Below the pieces are notes generated by a model that ran no database searches, had not been told where the DNA came from, and was given only the letters and a program-made list of their open reading frames with translations. Below, in pieces: positions 28,201-36,440 of a stretch of DNA of 64,000 nt; within the stretch, counting starts at the first letter, position 1; every line of letters starts with the position of its first letter. The stretch is from Amphiura filiformis (Eukaryota; Echinodermata; Ophiuroidea; Amphilepidida; Amphiuridae). The stretch lies in the NCBI RefSeq assembly GCF_039555335.1, contig NC_092646.1, positions 21,760,258-21,824,257 on the forward strand, written 5' to 3'. The translations under genes were made by a program, and so were the position numbers.

Positions 28201-30231
28201 AGTTGCACCTGAGTCCATAGGAGTCAAATTTCAAACAATATAGTATGTCAGGCCTGTTCATGTGTTTGTAATGGAAATAAAACTTAACGTTTAAGATGTT
28301 CAGTAGGAAATGTGTCATCCTACTGTTAACAAGTGCATTACAACGTCGGCGCATGCTGTTTATGAAAGTCCGGATCCGTTGCTTGTTTCAGCCAGATTTA
28401 CTATTAACATCTTATGACGAACAGGCGTGACACGTCAACGACGTGCTCTCGGCTGGTTTTTCACTTCTCCTGTCACCTGAAATTTTGTTGTCAATTTTCG
28501 CCTTAGGAGCAACTCCCATGCGACGAGCAAATTCTTTCACTGTTACATTTTCATCCAGCAAACCTATTGCTCGACCGCAAAGGAAATCGGGCAAACGCGG
28601 CATTATTAAAATGTGACTTTTTACATGTGATGAACTACTGGCGATGTAAGGTCTTTTCTCACTGCAGTACAATCCCGCCCAATTCAGCCATTTATCATTA
28701 AAAAAGAAAAGATTTAAACACCTGCTTTGCTTTTGAAAATGAAGAATATCAAAAATTAAGTTTTCTTTAACAAACACATGGGTATTCCTGGCCTACTGTA
28801 TTGTAACTTAGATGCAAATTTCAACACTGTTAAAACGGTCTCTTTTTTTTTTACATAATAACCCATTATGACTGAACGCAATGACGTATGACGCTATAAT
28901 TTGGTCCACATGTGTAAAACAAATAAAGGCAAATATTTTTCGATTTATGTAAAAAAGTATTTAGGGGGAACTTATAAGTTGCGGACCCTATACTTAATCC
29001 ATTTTTATAAAAAGTAATCATTATATTGTACTTATTAAAATAATGTGTAATTATTGCACCAATATGAACTTACTGGCGTGATTACAGCTGTGTTATGTTC
29101 CCTGTTTTGTGAAATGTGAGTTAGCACTATTATTGCAACCGACTTTAAACCTGGGCTCCTAGATTATCTTTGAACAACAATTTTAATCTAGAATCATTGA
29201 GAACGTCTGTCTTACATCAACAACGACTAGATTCGATATTTTTTTCAAAGAAATATCCATCTCATAAGTAGTTCTAGAACTAGTGTGGAATTCTTTGGGC
29301 AAAAAGTCCTAACTCACAAATTTACAAATGACCGGTTTGTGTGTAAAAATTGTACGAATGATTTCACAAAACAGTTAGTCTGTTGAAGAACTCCTATACT
29401 TTATGCTTGTATACTTTACTTATGGAAATTCTCATGTACTTGGTCAAAAAACAACTAATCGCGAAACCAGTAACATGTGTTTTCATAATGAACCTCTTCA
29501 AGCATAGATTGATTCCTATCATCATGATCATCAATCGTTAAAAGATTGACATATTTCAATCAGCCAAGTTAAGAGAGCACGTATACAACACGGGGACTTG
29601 CTGCTTAGAAGCGCACTCCCTAGACATTCCACAATTACCCTTCGCAGCCAGGATCAGCTCACGAGTTTCGTACGAGTTATAACGAGACAATTAGCAGTAA
29701 TTTCCTTGCAGGGGAATTTCAAGCTAACTCAATTTTTACACGAGAGCGTACTAACTTCCCCCGGGGTTCGAACCAGTCATAGCCTTATCTATTGAGCTAA
29801 TATTGACCTCACTATAAATTATGAACTAAATTTACTAAATTTTTCCCTCACCTCCTATAGGTCAGCGAGCGTTTGTCGAGAAAACTACCAAGCAGCAATG
29901 TTCAGAATCCTCATCGAGACTTCATAACATGCGACTGGATCCTTACGAGACGAGCAATCAATATCACAAAGAACGTAAAATATACAAAACGCTTCTTAAA
30001 AGATTGAAATATCATTGTCGACGGAAAGTACAATATTTACTACAAATTGAGCGAAAAGAGGCCAACCCACGATTACGGCAAGGTGTGTATACTCCTTGGT
30101 TAGATGACTGGGACGAATTAGAGTGGCATCCAACCAATGAAGACGTCGAGATTTTTAATGCCCGTTATATTACACGGGAGAGATTTTGCGACACCACAAG
30201 ACAGACTGAAAATAATAGCACGTCGACATGA
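5703..30231 (+). CDS. Arylsulfatase, ARSB/ARSI/ARSJ-like, 8 coding exons, frame broken in exon 3
   Basis: Sulfatase that would hydrolyse sulfate esters of glycosaminoglycans or other sulfated metabolites in the secretory or lysosomal pathway. Coding exons are 5703-5864, 10625-10813, 11094-11275, 14345-14544, 18514-18727, 20808-21054, 23297-23433 and 29861-30231, all with GT-AG borders. They total 1702 nt; adding two bases apparently missing from exon 3 gives 568 codons (567 aa), usual for the family. Visible are an N-terminal hydrophobic segment, metal-binding D64-D65 in [11 protein letters not shown], the formylglycine signature C104-[17 protein letters not shown] with catalytic K157 and H159, H258 in SAVHMP, D317-N318 in SSDNGG and K335. 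Residue assignments follow ARSB by homology. The split codons match at six of seven junctions; exon 3 to 4 is out of frame. Numbering beyond exon 3 counts the two missing bases. ARSB versus ARSI/J cannot be decided without a tree. Confidence 0.93.
6657..7001. mobile_element. TTAA MITE family 1, copy 1
   Basis: Bounded by TTAA on both sides, ends AAGGAGGATTTCGTGATCC and GGATCACGAAATGCCCCTT. Interior includes GATTCCGATTTTGCGTTTGC and a GTTCTGGTGCACCAGAAC palindrome. TTAA sites are typical of piggyBac-type insertion; three more copies are in this window. Confidence 0.87.
7249..7310. repeat. (GAT)n microsatellite
   Basis: About 20 GAT/ATG triplets with one interruption. The aspartate-rich open frame over it is an artefact of the repeat. 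Confidence 0.95.
7473..7967. mobile_element. hAT-like MITE, CAGTGGCGTAAC end, degraded
   Basis: Left end CAGTGGCGTAACTAG and right end CTACTTACGCGGCTG. The flanking 8-mers TTTACTTA and CTTACCCA agree at 5 of 8 positions, so the target duplication is only suggested. Confidence 0.6.
8342..8659. mobile_element. hAT-like MITE with perfect 8-bp target duplication
   Basis: Starts CAGTGGCGTG and ends CACGCCACTG. GTAGGCCT flanks it on both sides (8334-8341, 8660-8667). CAG...CTG ends plus an 8-bp duplication are hAT hallmarks. 318 bp, non-coding. Confidence 0.9.
8790..9265. repeat. GGGGTCATTGGGTA short-motif repeat region
   Basis: At least seven copies of GGGGTCATT(C/G)(A/G)GTA-like words between ~8900 and 9185, bordered by CCCGGGGGAGGCACTCCC at ~8803 and a C-rich tract near 9250. 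No target duplication recognised. Confidence 0.6.
9698..10198. mobile_element. hAT-like MITE with perfect 8-bp target duplication
   Basis: Ends CAGGGGCGTAACCAG and CTAGTTACGCCACTG, flanked by CCTGGGTG at 9690-9697 and 10199-10206. Inside, 9940-10130 is an almost pure pyrimidine tract, which creates long K/E/G- and S/F/L-rich open frames without coding meaning. Confidence 0.92.
10625..10813 (+). CDS. Sulfatase exon 2: metal site and formylglycine signature
   Basis: 63 codons, phase 0 on both sides, acceptor TTTTCAG and donor GTAAAT. It starts [17 protein letters not shown], containing the paired aspartates that bind calcium, and includes [13 protein letters not shown], the C-x-P-S-R sulfatase signature whose cysteine is converted to formylglycine. 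It is the clearest single exon for identifying the family. Confidence 0.96.
11094..11275 (+). CDS. Sulfatase exon 3: second signature, with two apparent 1-base deletions
   Basis: Begins in phase after TTTCAG with [20 protein letters not shown] and carries [21 protein letters not shown], the second sulfatase signature. From about 11253 the frame goes wrong: the family motif GFDTF is encoded two frames away (base 11257 onward), and the glycine spanning the exon 3/4 junction needs yet another frame. One missing A in CCAAAGGG (~11252-11259) and one missing T in the TTTT run (11271-11274) explain both shifts. Donor is GTGAGT. Confidence 0.93.
11340..12138. mobile_element. 820-bp TIR element, copy 2 (inverted)
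   Basis: Almost the exact reverse complement of 2641-3461, with a ~16-bp internal repeat unit and a ~10-bp stretch missing. It lies in sulfatase intron 3. Confidence 0.88.
12150..14200. mobile_element. Foldback element with hAT-like ends (tentative)
   Basis: Left end CAGTGGCGTAGCC, right end GCTACGACACTG. Subterminal arms 12288-12372 and ~14036-14131 are inverted copies (shared AATTTATCGCGTCTGA and TGTTTACA words). The interior 12480-12780 and 13600-13880 consists of degenerate repeats such as GGATAACTACCCGAT. No matching 8-bp duplication seen, so the borders are tentative. Lies in sulfatase intron 3. Confidence 0.55.
14345..14544 (+). CDS. Sulfatase exon 4
   Basis: Reads [20 protein letters not shown] through to YHAQNR (first G split with exon 3) and ends in phase 0 before GTGAGA. 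The DYY and 'GF(D/E)FWEN' surroundings match the ARSB/I/J region after the second signature. The acceptor is ...AATGTACAG. The frame used here fixes the shift in exon 3, because the other two frames hit stops early in this exon. Confidence 0.92.
14697..15303. mobile_element. TIR element with internal hairpin and tandem duplication
   Basis: Ends GGCTGAGTTCACATAGAAG and CTTCTATGTGAACGCAGCC, flanked by TAA on both sides. A hairpin occupies ~14718-14834, and two ~110-bp direct repeats fill 15084-15303. Confidence 0.8.
15084..15303. repeat. Two 110-bp tandem units
   Basis: Both units begin CTTATGTGACCCGGTACTAT and end near GTATACTTCTATG; only a few differences between them. Confidence 0.88.
15984..16232. 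mobile_element. MITE with GTATAGATGAGTTGAC ends
   Basis: Ends GTATAGATGAGTTGACC and GTCAACTCATCTATAC; the interior carries GCATACTGCCAGGCA twice. A related inverted copy is at ~55262-55450. Confidence 0.72.
16684..17560. mobile_element. TTAA element family 2
   Basis: 877 bp bounded by TTAA, ends AGGGCAGGTCTATAGCCAAA and its near-complement. No transposase. Lies in sulfatase intron 4. Confidence 0.88.
17935..18250. repeat. GTACCC minisatellite
   Basis: Degenerate hexamer/dodecamer array of CCCGTACCCGTACCCAT-like units. All six frames are open in places, giving PVPVP-, YPYP- or GTGTG-rich strings that are not proteins. Confidence 0.92.
18265..18420. repeat. Short-motif repeat of GGTTGAAA(T)C words
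   Basis: Alternating ATTTCAACCT/AGGTTGAAAT and CAACGTCGAAATTT words in both orientations, related to 45345-45680. Confidence 0.6.
18514..18727 (+). CDS. Sulfatase exon 5: active-site histidine
   Basis: Starts [19 protein letters not shown] after TTTTCAG and ends ...DTVVVFSS plus one base of the next codon before GTAATA. The histidine of SAVHMP corresponds to the substrate/sulfate-contacting histidine of ARSB, and the segment [20 protein letters not shown] is the usual helix before the SSDNGG loop. Confidence 0.94.
19526..20311. mobile_element. CCCAGCAAACAC element, copy 2
   Basis: 786 bp, TA at 19524-19525 and 20312-20313, same ends and interior as 4890-5573, with an extra internal duplication of ~95 bp (~19986-20175). 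Lies in sulfatase intron 5. An isolated end of the family occurs at 10849-10864. Confidence 0.88.
20808..21054 (+). CDS. Sulfatase exon 6: SSDNGG metal loop
   Basis: Completes SSDNGG across the junction (D and N bind calcium in the family), followed by [20 protein letters not shown], which holds the sulfate-binding lysine and the highly conserved EGG-(I/V)-R motif. It ends in WDSIR with a split arginine codon before GTAGGG. Acceptor TCTGTTTCAG. Confidence 0.95.
21750..21904. mobile_element. Possible decayed hAT-like MITE
   Basis: Starts CAGTGGTGTAGCG and ends TACGCAACTG, similar to the other CAGTGGCGTA elements, but the flanking 8-mers do not match. Confidence 0.35.
22005..23178. mobile_element. 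1.17-kb TIR element, unclassified
   Basis: Ends CGTCAGCCTGCTACGCTAAT and its complement, continuing with CAATT and AATTTTGAGAACAAA similarity. A 141-codon open frame at 22079-22504 shows no family I recognise. Lies in sulfatase intron 6. Confidence 0.78.
23297..23433 (+). CDS. Sulfatase exon 7: RVGDWKL region
   Basis: Phase-matched exon reading [20 protein letters not shown] to [14 protein letters not shown]. The string IRVGDWKL is the standard 'IRxGxWKL' of ARSB-type C-terminal domains. Acceptor TTTACAG, donor GTAAGC. Confidence 0.93.
24145..24335. repeat. Inverted repeat hairpin, intron 7
   Basis: TACATTTCATCTTGTCAAAA...TTTCGACCATCT pairs with its complement at ~24265-24330, arms about 60 bp. 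The single right arm recurs at ~26083-26143. Confidence 0.82.
24365..24672 (-). repeat. tRNA-derived SINE, copy 1
   Basis: On the minus strand an A box TAGCTCAATAGATAAGGCG (24655-24637) is followed 13 bases on by a B box GGTTCGAACC (24623-24614), as in a tRNA-like pol III head. The body runs to about 24365. A tRNA gene is unlikely because the acceptor arms do not pair. Confidence 0.75.
24776..25087. mobile_element. CATTACGTTT MITE, copy 1
   Basis: Ends CATTACGTTTCACTACCTGG and CCCAGGGAACAAAACGTAATG are inverted. Matches 26364-26673 as reverse complement. Confidence 0.82.
25385..25553. repeat. Hairpin, arms ~68 bp
   Basis: CTGGGAGGAAAAGCCGATCA...ATATTGAAGATATGGATTTTT pairs with AAAAAGATCCATATCTTCAAT...GGCTTTTCATCCCA. 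The loop is AT-rich. Confidence 0.82.
26364..26673. mobile_element. CATTACGTTT MITE, copy 2
   Basis: Reverse complement of 24776-25087 with scattered differences; itself nested within the Tc1-like element 26243-28990. Confidence 0.82.
28390..28603 (-). pseudogene. Tc1-like transposase N-terminal remnant
   Basis: Starts [20 protein letters not shown] then [11 protein letters not shown], a helix-turn-helix with the paired-like DNA-binding pattern of Tc1 transposases. After a frame change the linker [12 protein letters not shown] appears, then a stop and RVTPVRH, matching the usual 'G.VK.RPRSGRPRVTTP' linker. The catalytic DDE part is gone. Confidence 0.72.
29505..29815 (-). repeat. tRNA-derived SINE, copy 2
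   Basis: Same sequence as 24365-24672 with few differences. Seven bases between A box (29799-29782) and B box (29773-29764) are missing, which should weaken its internal promoter. Confidence 0.75.
29861..30231 (+). CDS. Sulfatase exon 8: C-terminus and stop
   Basis: Last 124 codons including the TGA at 30229-30231, acceptor CTCCTATAG, in phase with exon 7. It contains [20 protein letters not shown], the family's 'DPxExxN' motif, then a basic helix rich in K/R, and [15 protein letters not shown] near the end. This intron (about 6.4 kb) is the longest in the gene and is filled by a local duplication, a Tc1-like element and SINEs. Confidence 0.93.
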
Positions 30232-30590
30232 TGATATAAAACCAGGAAAATGTAAAAACTACAGAAAGTTGAACGAGAACTATTAACGATCATGTAAATA
30301 CGAGGAAAAATGTGTCATGTATTTTAATCAATTTAAAGACCAGTTTTATAAGACTGGTGTCTTTGTTCAAAAATGCCTGTTTACATTGTACTGCATTTGT
30401 TGCCCATTTTTTACAACTTGAAGCGATTTTTGTAAAATGTTGCACGACTTTGTGCCTTTCTTCTATAGCTGTGGCAGGTGGCGTGGGGGCGAACTTCGCC
30501 AGCTTTCTTGTGTGTGTGTGGGGGTGTGGGTGGGGGTGTGTGGGGGGTTGATGGAAATAAAAAAAAATCGGGGAAAGACTAATAAAATTA
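30232..30590 (+). other. Probable 3' UTR of the sulfatase gene
   Basis: No gene is seen after the stop. AATAAA hexamers at 30556-30561 and 30581-30586 are candidate polyadenylation signals. A GT/GGGG-rich low-complexity tract occupies ~30509-30548. The 3' end is a guess without transcript data. Confidence 0.35.
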
Positions 30591-30987
30591 CCCGATTGCA
30601 TAATTTTGACCGGATATACCGTTTTTTAGAGAGACTGTACATGTAAAGTCTTCGAACTTCTCATTAAGGTATTTATTGGAACAATGTGCGGTATTGGTGT
30701 TTCACACTATTTTGGCCCATTATCGGTTGGATTTTGGTGGAAAACGAGTTCCTTGGCACCCTTTTTTTCCCTTTTCCTTTCGAGTTTATCTTTCATTTTT
30801 TGTCAGGGCACTCTTCTCTTTCACGTTTTGTCAGGGGCACCCCCCACTGGCTACGTTAATGGGCTTGGCCTGACAAAGACAAGAAACTAGCTTTTCCTAG
30901 TCTGATATGCACACATGAATACAACCAGGAAATTTCCTGAAGATTTACATCCCTGAATGACTCCATCGGTTTCACCAAAGGTTTGGT

Positions 30988-31003
30988 GGCTCCGAAAAGA
31001 GCC
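30988..31003 (-). promoter_or_regulatory. Histone mRNA 3' stem-loop-like sequence
   Basis: On the minus strand GGCTCTTTTCGGAGCC followed by ACCAAACC. This is a 6-bp stem (one G-T pair) with the TTTC loop, matching the metazoan replication-dependent histone terminator bound by SLBP. The purine-rich downstream element needed for U7 processing is not evident. Confidence 0.7.
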
Positions 31004-31364
31004 ATTCACTGAAGACTGCTCCTTTTCAACAGAGAACAAGCAGACCTTGCCTATCTGCTAATGTTAAGGTTTGGTGGCTCTGAAAAGAGCTGTTCAGTTT
31101 TCAGATTTGTAACAGATAGGTGAGGTCTGCTTGTCCTCTGTTGACAAGGGACAGTCTTCAATGAACGACTATTTTCAGAGCCACCACCAAACCCTTTACA
31201 TTAGCAGATAGGCGAGGTCTGCTTGTTCTCTACTGACAAGAGGCAGTCTTCAGTGAATGTCTCTTTTCAGAGCCACCAAACCTTTTACATTAGCAGATAG
31301 GCGAGGTCTGCCTGTTCTCTGTTGACAACGGACAGTCTTCAGTGAACGGCTCTTGTCGGTGAAG

Positions 31365-31380
31365 GGCTCTTTTTAGAGCC
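31365..31380 (+). promoter_or_regulatory. Histone mRNA 3' stem-loop-like sequence
   Basis: GGCTCTTTTTAGAGCC followed by GCC; full 6-bp stem, with a TTTT loop in place of TTTC. The copies at 31167 and 31259 keep TTTTCAGAGCCACC but have a mismatched 5' half of the stem. Confidence 0.65.
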
Positions 31381-31390
31381 GCCAGTAGAC

Positions 31391-32258
31391 AAGGGGTGGC
31401 CTACATGTCTCATTAGGTACTTTGTCATGAAGAAGTCAGAGGTACTCCTGACGAAAGCTTGACAGTTCTAAACTTGTCAGACGGCGAACCCGCTAAAAAC
31501 TCACCAATATATACTTAGTTGACCTCAAATAAACTTTTTAAACAGAATTGTGATCGACAATCTGAAAATCTATACTCAGTTCATCTCGGATGGCCTTGAC
31601 CTGACCATCAACATTTTCGCGCTTACACCCATCATGTCCATAATAATATAACTCCTACAACTTCCAGTCAACTCTCTCATTCATAACTCTAAACTTATGT
31701 CCTTTTTGCCTTTTCTGTCTTTTACCATTTACCAATATTTAGTACACTACAGTTTCTTAATTAAATGGCTAAAATTGGGACACAAATGGCTCCTGCAATG
31801 CAATCCCTTAAAAGCATGGCATTTTAGTTCAAATATTCGCAATGTATATATAGTTTACTGTTAGTTACATGCATATTATAATCAAAAAGACTAATTACTC
31901 AATCCAATCGTGTATTTTCTAAATGTATTGATTGTTTAGACTATTTATTAATACTTCTGCGAAGTTATTGTGGAAAGGTAGAATATAATGTCAAATATTA
32001 TATGTCATAAAAACTTCATTTGTAAACAGATTTCCATCGTTGACAGCATTTTCCTTAGTTTTCATCCATAAATAATCACAGAGTATTATCTGTTTACCAA
32101 ATAAGTGTTTAGTATGCTCAGATTCAATAAGTCATGCACATATCAGTAGCTATCACGACGGAAATCGGCTGTGAAGGAGACTACATGCACAAGATAACTT
32201 ATAATAAAATCTGTTTTTGAGTATAATAGGAAAAAACTCAGATACCAGGGATGGCCAC
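31391..32258. other. Intergenic, no gene seen
   Basis: AT-rich unique-looking sequence between the stem-loop array and a MITE; no open frame with protein character and no inverted repeat above ~15 bp noticed. Confidence 0.4.
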
Positions 32259-32843
32259 TAAGGTCCAATTTTTTGAAGCTTGGCTAGTAGTCAGGCTTCC
32301 TAAGCCAGCATGCTAACCTTACCACTGTGGATCCATTTATTGATTTATATTTCTAGGTGATGTATGATGTGAATTTGTAAGCACTGGTAGAGGACTAAGG
32401 GGGATTCTCGGGGACTTTCGGAATTTGATTCTGTACATATTCCTGGACCTATCCTGAAAAAATCAGCTTGTTATGAGAAATGTTAACCTTTAAATGACAT
32501 ATGTGACCCCTCGGCACAACTGAGCCCTGAAGTCGCCAATCATCATTTTTGAGATATTCAACCACAATATTCTGCTTGAAATTAGCTTTAAAATGATGTA
32601 TATCGTGTCTTTAGTACTTGACATTTAAGTAGTGAAAAATCAATAAAACAGTCAATAAATCCTTTGTTTCCTATTGTTTATTGTTAAGTTCGATGGAGCA
32701 TATCTCAATAGTGGCACTGGCGACATCCGGGCTCAGTTGTGCCGAGGGGTCACATATGAGCTAATACTATTGGACTATATTGGGCTTAAGCCTAATGGCT
32801 TAGGAAACCTGACCACATGCCATGCTTTGAAAACCCGGCCCTA
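32259..32843. mobile_element. MITE with AAGCTTGGCTAGT subterminal word, copy 1, with nested element
   Basis: Ends TAAGGTCCAATTTTTTGAAG...AAGCTTGGCTAG and CATGCTTTGAAAACCCGGCCCTA. Related copies at 52965-53129 and 54726-54926. Interrupted at 32504-32752. Confidence 0.72.
32504..32752. mobile_element. Nested MITE, 249 bp
   Basis: Perfect ends TGACCCCTCGGCACAACTGA and their complement, flanked on both sides by CATATG (a self-complementary word, so a target duplication cannot be told from extra arm). Confidence 0.85.
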
Positions 32844-33321
32844 AAAATTCATTGCCATTTGGTTGATACGGGAAAAACAATTGGACAAAAGAAAATATCA
32901 TATTTTCGTCAAAATTTAAGCAATATAAATGTGCTGGGTGTCAATCTGCACTGAAAACGAGTCATACGCCAGATTTAGTTGTTAGTTGATTACAGCAAAT
33001 TTCATCCACGAATAAAATACCCATCCAGAATATTTCGTATCTGCCTCAAATCTTTAAGTAGACACATCTTGAAGGTCATCACAAGAAAGTCATGCCTATG
33101 CAAAATGAAGCGAATTCTATTGCGAACTTGGTAAAATCACTAAAACGTATACTCGTAGCCCAATATCAAAGCACCCAGTTCTGGTTTGTGGTTTCAAAAT
33201 CTTGCAATTAAACATTGCTTCTTTCAATTTAATATGAGACGCAAAAAGTACAAGTAGTACAAACAATCATTAAATTAACATTCCATGGTAGAGATTGGAC
33301 CCGAGACAAATTACACCAACA

Positions 33322-33953
33322 TTAACCCTAGAACTACGAAAGGGGGTATCAATGTGACCCCCCTAAGATTATTTATCCGTCACAAAAAAAAAAGACCGCA
33401 CGCGTTTACGCCCAAACGACCTAAGCTAATCGTAGTTCCATCCTTTGCGCTCACTTTAGTGATAACATTTTACCCACGCACCTTACCCGGGGGTAGGACC
33501 GGCCGTCAAAGATGATCATAGAAGAGGGGTTTCTATAGTAAAATCAATGATTTTGATTTCACTCAAGTCAAATTATTGCAAGAGCTACTGACTTTTTACT
33601 TGTCAGTTAGGTTGAAATCGCCATTTCCTTTCATATTGAGGAGAAAATGCGTTGAAAATCGTATTTTTGTAGAATTTTTTGCCGAAAATCAATTTTGCCT
33701 ATACGTTTGTACATAGTCAGAATTCCCCAAATTTGCATCGGCGCCCTCACATTATGACGTCATAGCGACATTATGTGAAGAATGTTTGTACTTATATTGG
33801 TATCAGTTGATAAAGGAGACCCATAGCTATACATTGGTACCAAATTTAGCGGTACATAACGTTTATAATTGAAAATTAGAGGGTGGGGTACAACAACCCC
33901 ACTCCCCTTCGTAGTCCGTGTTACAAAATATGGCTCAGTAGTTCTAGGGTTAA
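33322..33953. mobile_element. piggyBac-like MITE, TTAA-CCCTAGAA ends
   Basis: TTAA on both sides, TIR CCCTAGAACTAC(G). The CCCTAGAA start is the same as the canonical piggyBac end. 632 bp, no transposase. Confidence 0.88.
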
Positions 33954-34051
33954 GTGTAAATTCAATGTTAAGCCGCCGTGGTGGAAAAATGCTAGGCATA
34001 TGATTATATTGACATTTTGTTGAGTTGTAACAGAATAGCAAAGAAGTTGAG

Positions 34052-34185
34052 TTAAATGGGAACATTATGCCCTGTTCTCATTTTACATATTTCCTCCAAT
34101 CCACGCGATATGGCTGCAACCATAGAAACAGCAGCTAACAAGGCAAACGAGAGTGTAAAACTACCTGTCTTGTCGAAAAACCAAC
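34052..34185 (-). pseudogene. SLC16 copy A exon 4
   Basis: 134 nt, as in copy B, after acceptor ACCATAG. Reads GWFFDKTGSFTLSFALLAAV, the typical last MCT helix, and ends ...HNVPI with TAA at 34052-34054. Confidence 0.87.
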
Positions 34186-34328
34186 CTATGGTATGGAATG
34201 AATATAAACAAAATCATTATTTTTAAAAACCGTCATTTATTTTAATTAATTTTTCTCATAATATGATTACCCCACGAAAATCCAATATTTTTTGATCTTG
34301 GAGACGTTTAAACTTATCATTAGGCGGA

Positions 34329-34424
34329 GGCGCCGTATTTAGCGTTAGCTTTTGATATTTAATCATTTCCGGGTAAAAAATAAAGAAAATAATTAAATAT
34401 CAAAAGCTAACGCTAAATACGGTG
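34329..34424. repeat. Hairpin in last intron of SLC16 copy A
   Basis: CGCCGTATTTAGCGTTAGCT...GATATTTAAT and its perfect complement separated by ~28 bases; arms ~33 bp. Absent from copy B, so inserted after the duplication. Confidence 0.85.
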
Positions 34425-34443
34425 TCCCGCTTATAGATGTTAC

Positions 34444-34897
34444 CTGATAAAAATCCAGCTAAACCAAGGATCAGGTATATCCACACAACTCCGTTTAGAA
34501 AGTCGGCTTCTGACGTCACATATTTATTAGCTATATAGAGTTCAGCTCCTAGAATACCATAACTTATACCAAACAAAACCGCCATCATACTCATTTGTAT
34601 AAAATCATCGAATTGAGTCGTCAAAGCAAGCGAAATGGCTCCTAACAGAGACGACAAATACATAAGTTGCTTATAAGTCATACATTTTTGTAATAAAGGT
34701 AAAACAATCCTCACTGCAGTTAATCCAATTCCGCCACATGTGCTTACGATGGAAGCCTCTCTCAAAGATGCGTCATTGGAAAAAGTGTAGGAAACCATGT
34801 ATATCAGCCACCCAGTTCCTGTGAAATCGCATACAAAGGTGGGAACTAGGACCTTTGTAATAAATGGTATGTTTGTGAGTAGTGGTGAACTGAACAT
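34444..34897 (-). pseudogene. SLC16 copy A exon 3, 3' part
   Basis: Continues the exon on the far side of the insertion: FSSPLLTNIPFITKVLVPTF to GLAGFLSG, helices 7-11, ending in phase 1 before GTAACA. Very close to copy B, for example NDASLREASIVSTCGGIGLT is the same in both. Confidence 0.9.
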
Positions 34898-35989
34898 GAG
34901 CCAGGGATGCGCACCGCAGCACCTCTTCGATTTAGGGTGTTCAGCGTAAAAAATGTGTCGCAGCGTGAAAGACGATGTTTGGAGGTCTATAAATGTATAA
35001 AGGGAACCCCCTACAACTTTGAAACGTATATATCCTGGGGTACTTTTTTGTGTACAAATCAAACCTGGTATCAGAAAACTTGTAACTCCTTTTCTTTAAA
35101 AGATATAGGGCCCTCAAAATGCAACTTCGTCCATCCAGGACCAACTTCGGGGGTCAGAACTCCAAAAGTAAAAAGAATTTTTTGTCCATTTTTATGCTAG
35201 TCAGAGCCCTTTGGTAGGACATTACTCTTATCTCATATTGAGCCTATTAGAATACTTATAGCTGAGATATTACCCATGCAAAACTCCAATTGTACATTTT
35301 GACCCCCCTGAAAACCAATGTCAGACATTTTGCCCCACCATCAACTTCAGGTATGTTGAAAATATGTTCTTGGACAACATTTCTGAGAGGTAGTGGCTTG
35401 GGGTCTTGATGACTTTGCTTTAAAAATCATCAGTTTATGTCTACTCCATACTTCATACATAATTATGAGTCATTCCATGACATATCAACAAGTCAGTGGT
35501 CATCCATCCATCCATCCAGATTTTGCTGAAAATCATTTCTAGCATACCTCTATGAGCACATGGAAAAATGAATTCTCAACTCCAAGTGGTTTTGGAGATA
35601 TGGCTTGTCAAAATTTGACACAGACCCCCACTTTTTGCTCTCTCGAGTTGCATCGTTGAATTAGTCACGTTTTGGGACACTCATATTTTGACTTTGCGAA
35701 AAAGATATTAAGCTGAAAAGTATCACCTAGGGTGACTTTTACCCAGAGAAGCAGGATCTTGCCTCAGAAACATTGTATCTTATCTACTGAAGAAGTTATG
35801 GGTCTCTCAAAACCTCTTTTCGTTTCGTTTTTGACAAATAAAATTTTGACAAAACAAAACAAGGTTTTGAGAGACCCATAACTTCTTAAGTAGATAAGAT
35901 ACACTGTTTTGGACTCGAGAGAGCAGAAAGTGGGGATCTGGGCCAAAACCGCTTGGAGTTGAGCATAATGTTTTTACATGTGTTCATTT

Positions 35990-36440
35990 AAGGGGCTGTG
36001 CAATAATTATGAGCCCTGGGGGAGGGTAAAATTGGGGGGGGGCAAGAAATTTTGGCGAGACGAAAGGGGGGACAAGCAATTTTGGCAAGCCGAGAGGGGG
36101 GGGCAAGTGATTTTGGCACGCATTCACGGGGCCCGTTTTAATCAAATGCTTTAAAAAGGCTTGGGAAAACGGTACGGAAACGCTTAAATATGCAAATTTT
36201 CCTGCTCGCTGCGCGCGCAACATACATCTAGACCATTTAAAGTTTGAATTTGGGATCCCAAAATTTCGCATGTTCAAGGGGGGCACAGAATTTTGGCGGG
36301 CCGAGAGAGGGGGCAAAGAATTTTGGCGGGCCGAGAGGGGGGGCAAGCGATTTTGGCGGGCCGAGAGGGGGGGGCAAGCGATTTTTGGCGAGCCGTTCGA
36401 AATTTTACCCCCGGGGCTGATAATTATTGCACAGCCCTTA
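35990..36440. mobile_element. MITE with GGGGCTGTGCA ends, copy 2 (nested)
   Basis: Same ends and same GCCAAAATTGCTTGCCCC-like internal words as 4267-4531. The left arm of the host foldback shows the uninterrupted target; flanks TGTTCATT and TGCTCATA suggest a 7-8 bp target duplication with changes. Confidence 0.85.

Larger units (their letters stand above)
26243..28990. mobile_element. Tc1-like transposon, decayed, TA target duplication
   Basis: About 2.75 kb with ~30-bp TIRs (TAGGGTCCGCAACTTATAAG...) and TA at 26241-26242 and 28991-28992. A transposase remnant lies on the minus strand near the right end. Contains a later CATTACGTTT MITE. Confidence 0.82.
25578..29829. repeat. Local duplication, copy 2, split by inserted DNA
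   Basis: Left part 25578-26143 and right part 29485-29829 match copy 1; between them lie a copy of the CATTACGTTT MITE and a Tc1-like element. Confidence 0.78.
30975..31390. repeat. Array of histone-type 3' stem-loop repeats
   Basis: Units of ~110 bp contain CAGTCTTCAGTGAA, the stem-loop, CCACCAAACC, TTTACATTAGCAGATAGGCG and GAGGTCTGCTTGTTCTCT. Five stem-loops: 30988-31003 and 31076-31091 (minus strand), 31167-31182, 31259-31274 and 31365-31380 (plus strand). No histone reading frame is present here. Confidence 0.8.

Noticed and set aside
30975..31390. A histone gene cluster
   Set aside because: Stem-loops are present but no H1, H2A, H2B, H3 or H4 reading frame exists within several kilobases on either strand.
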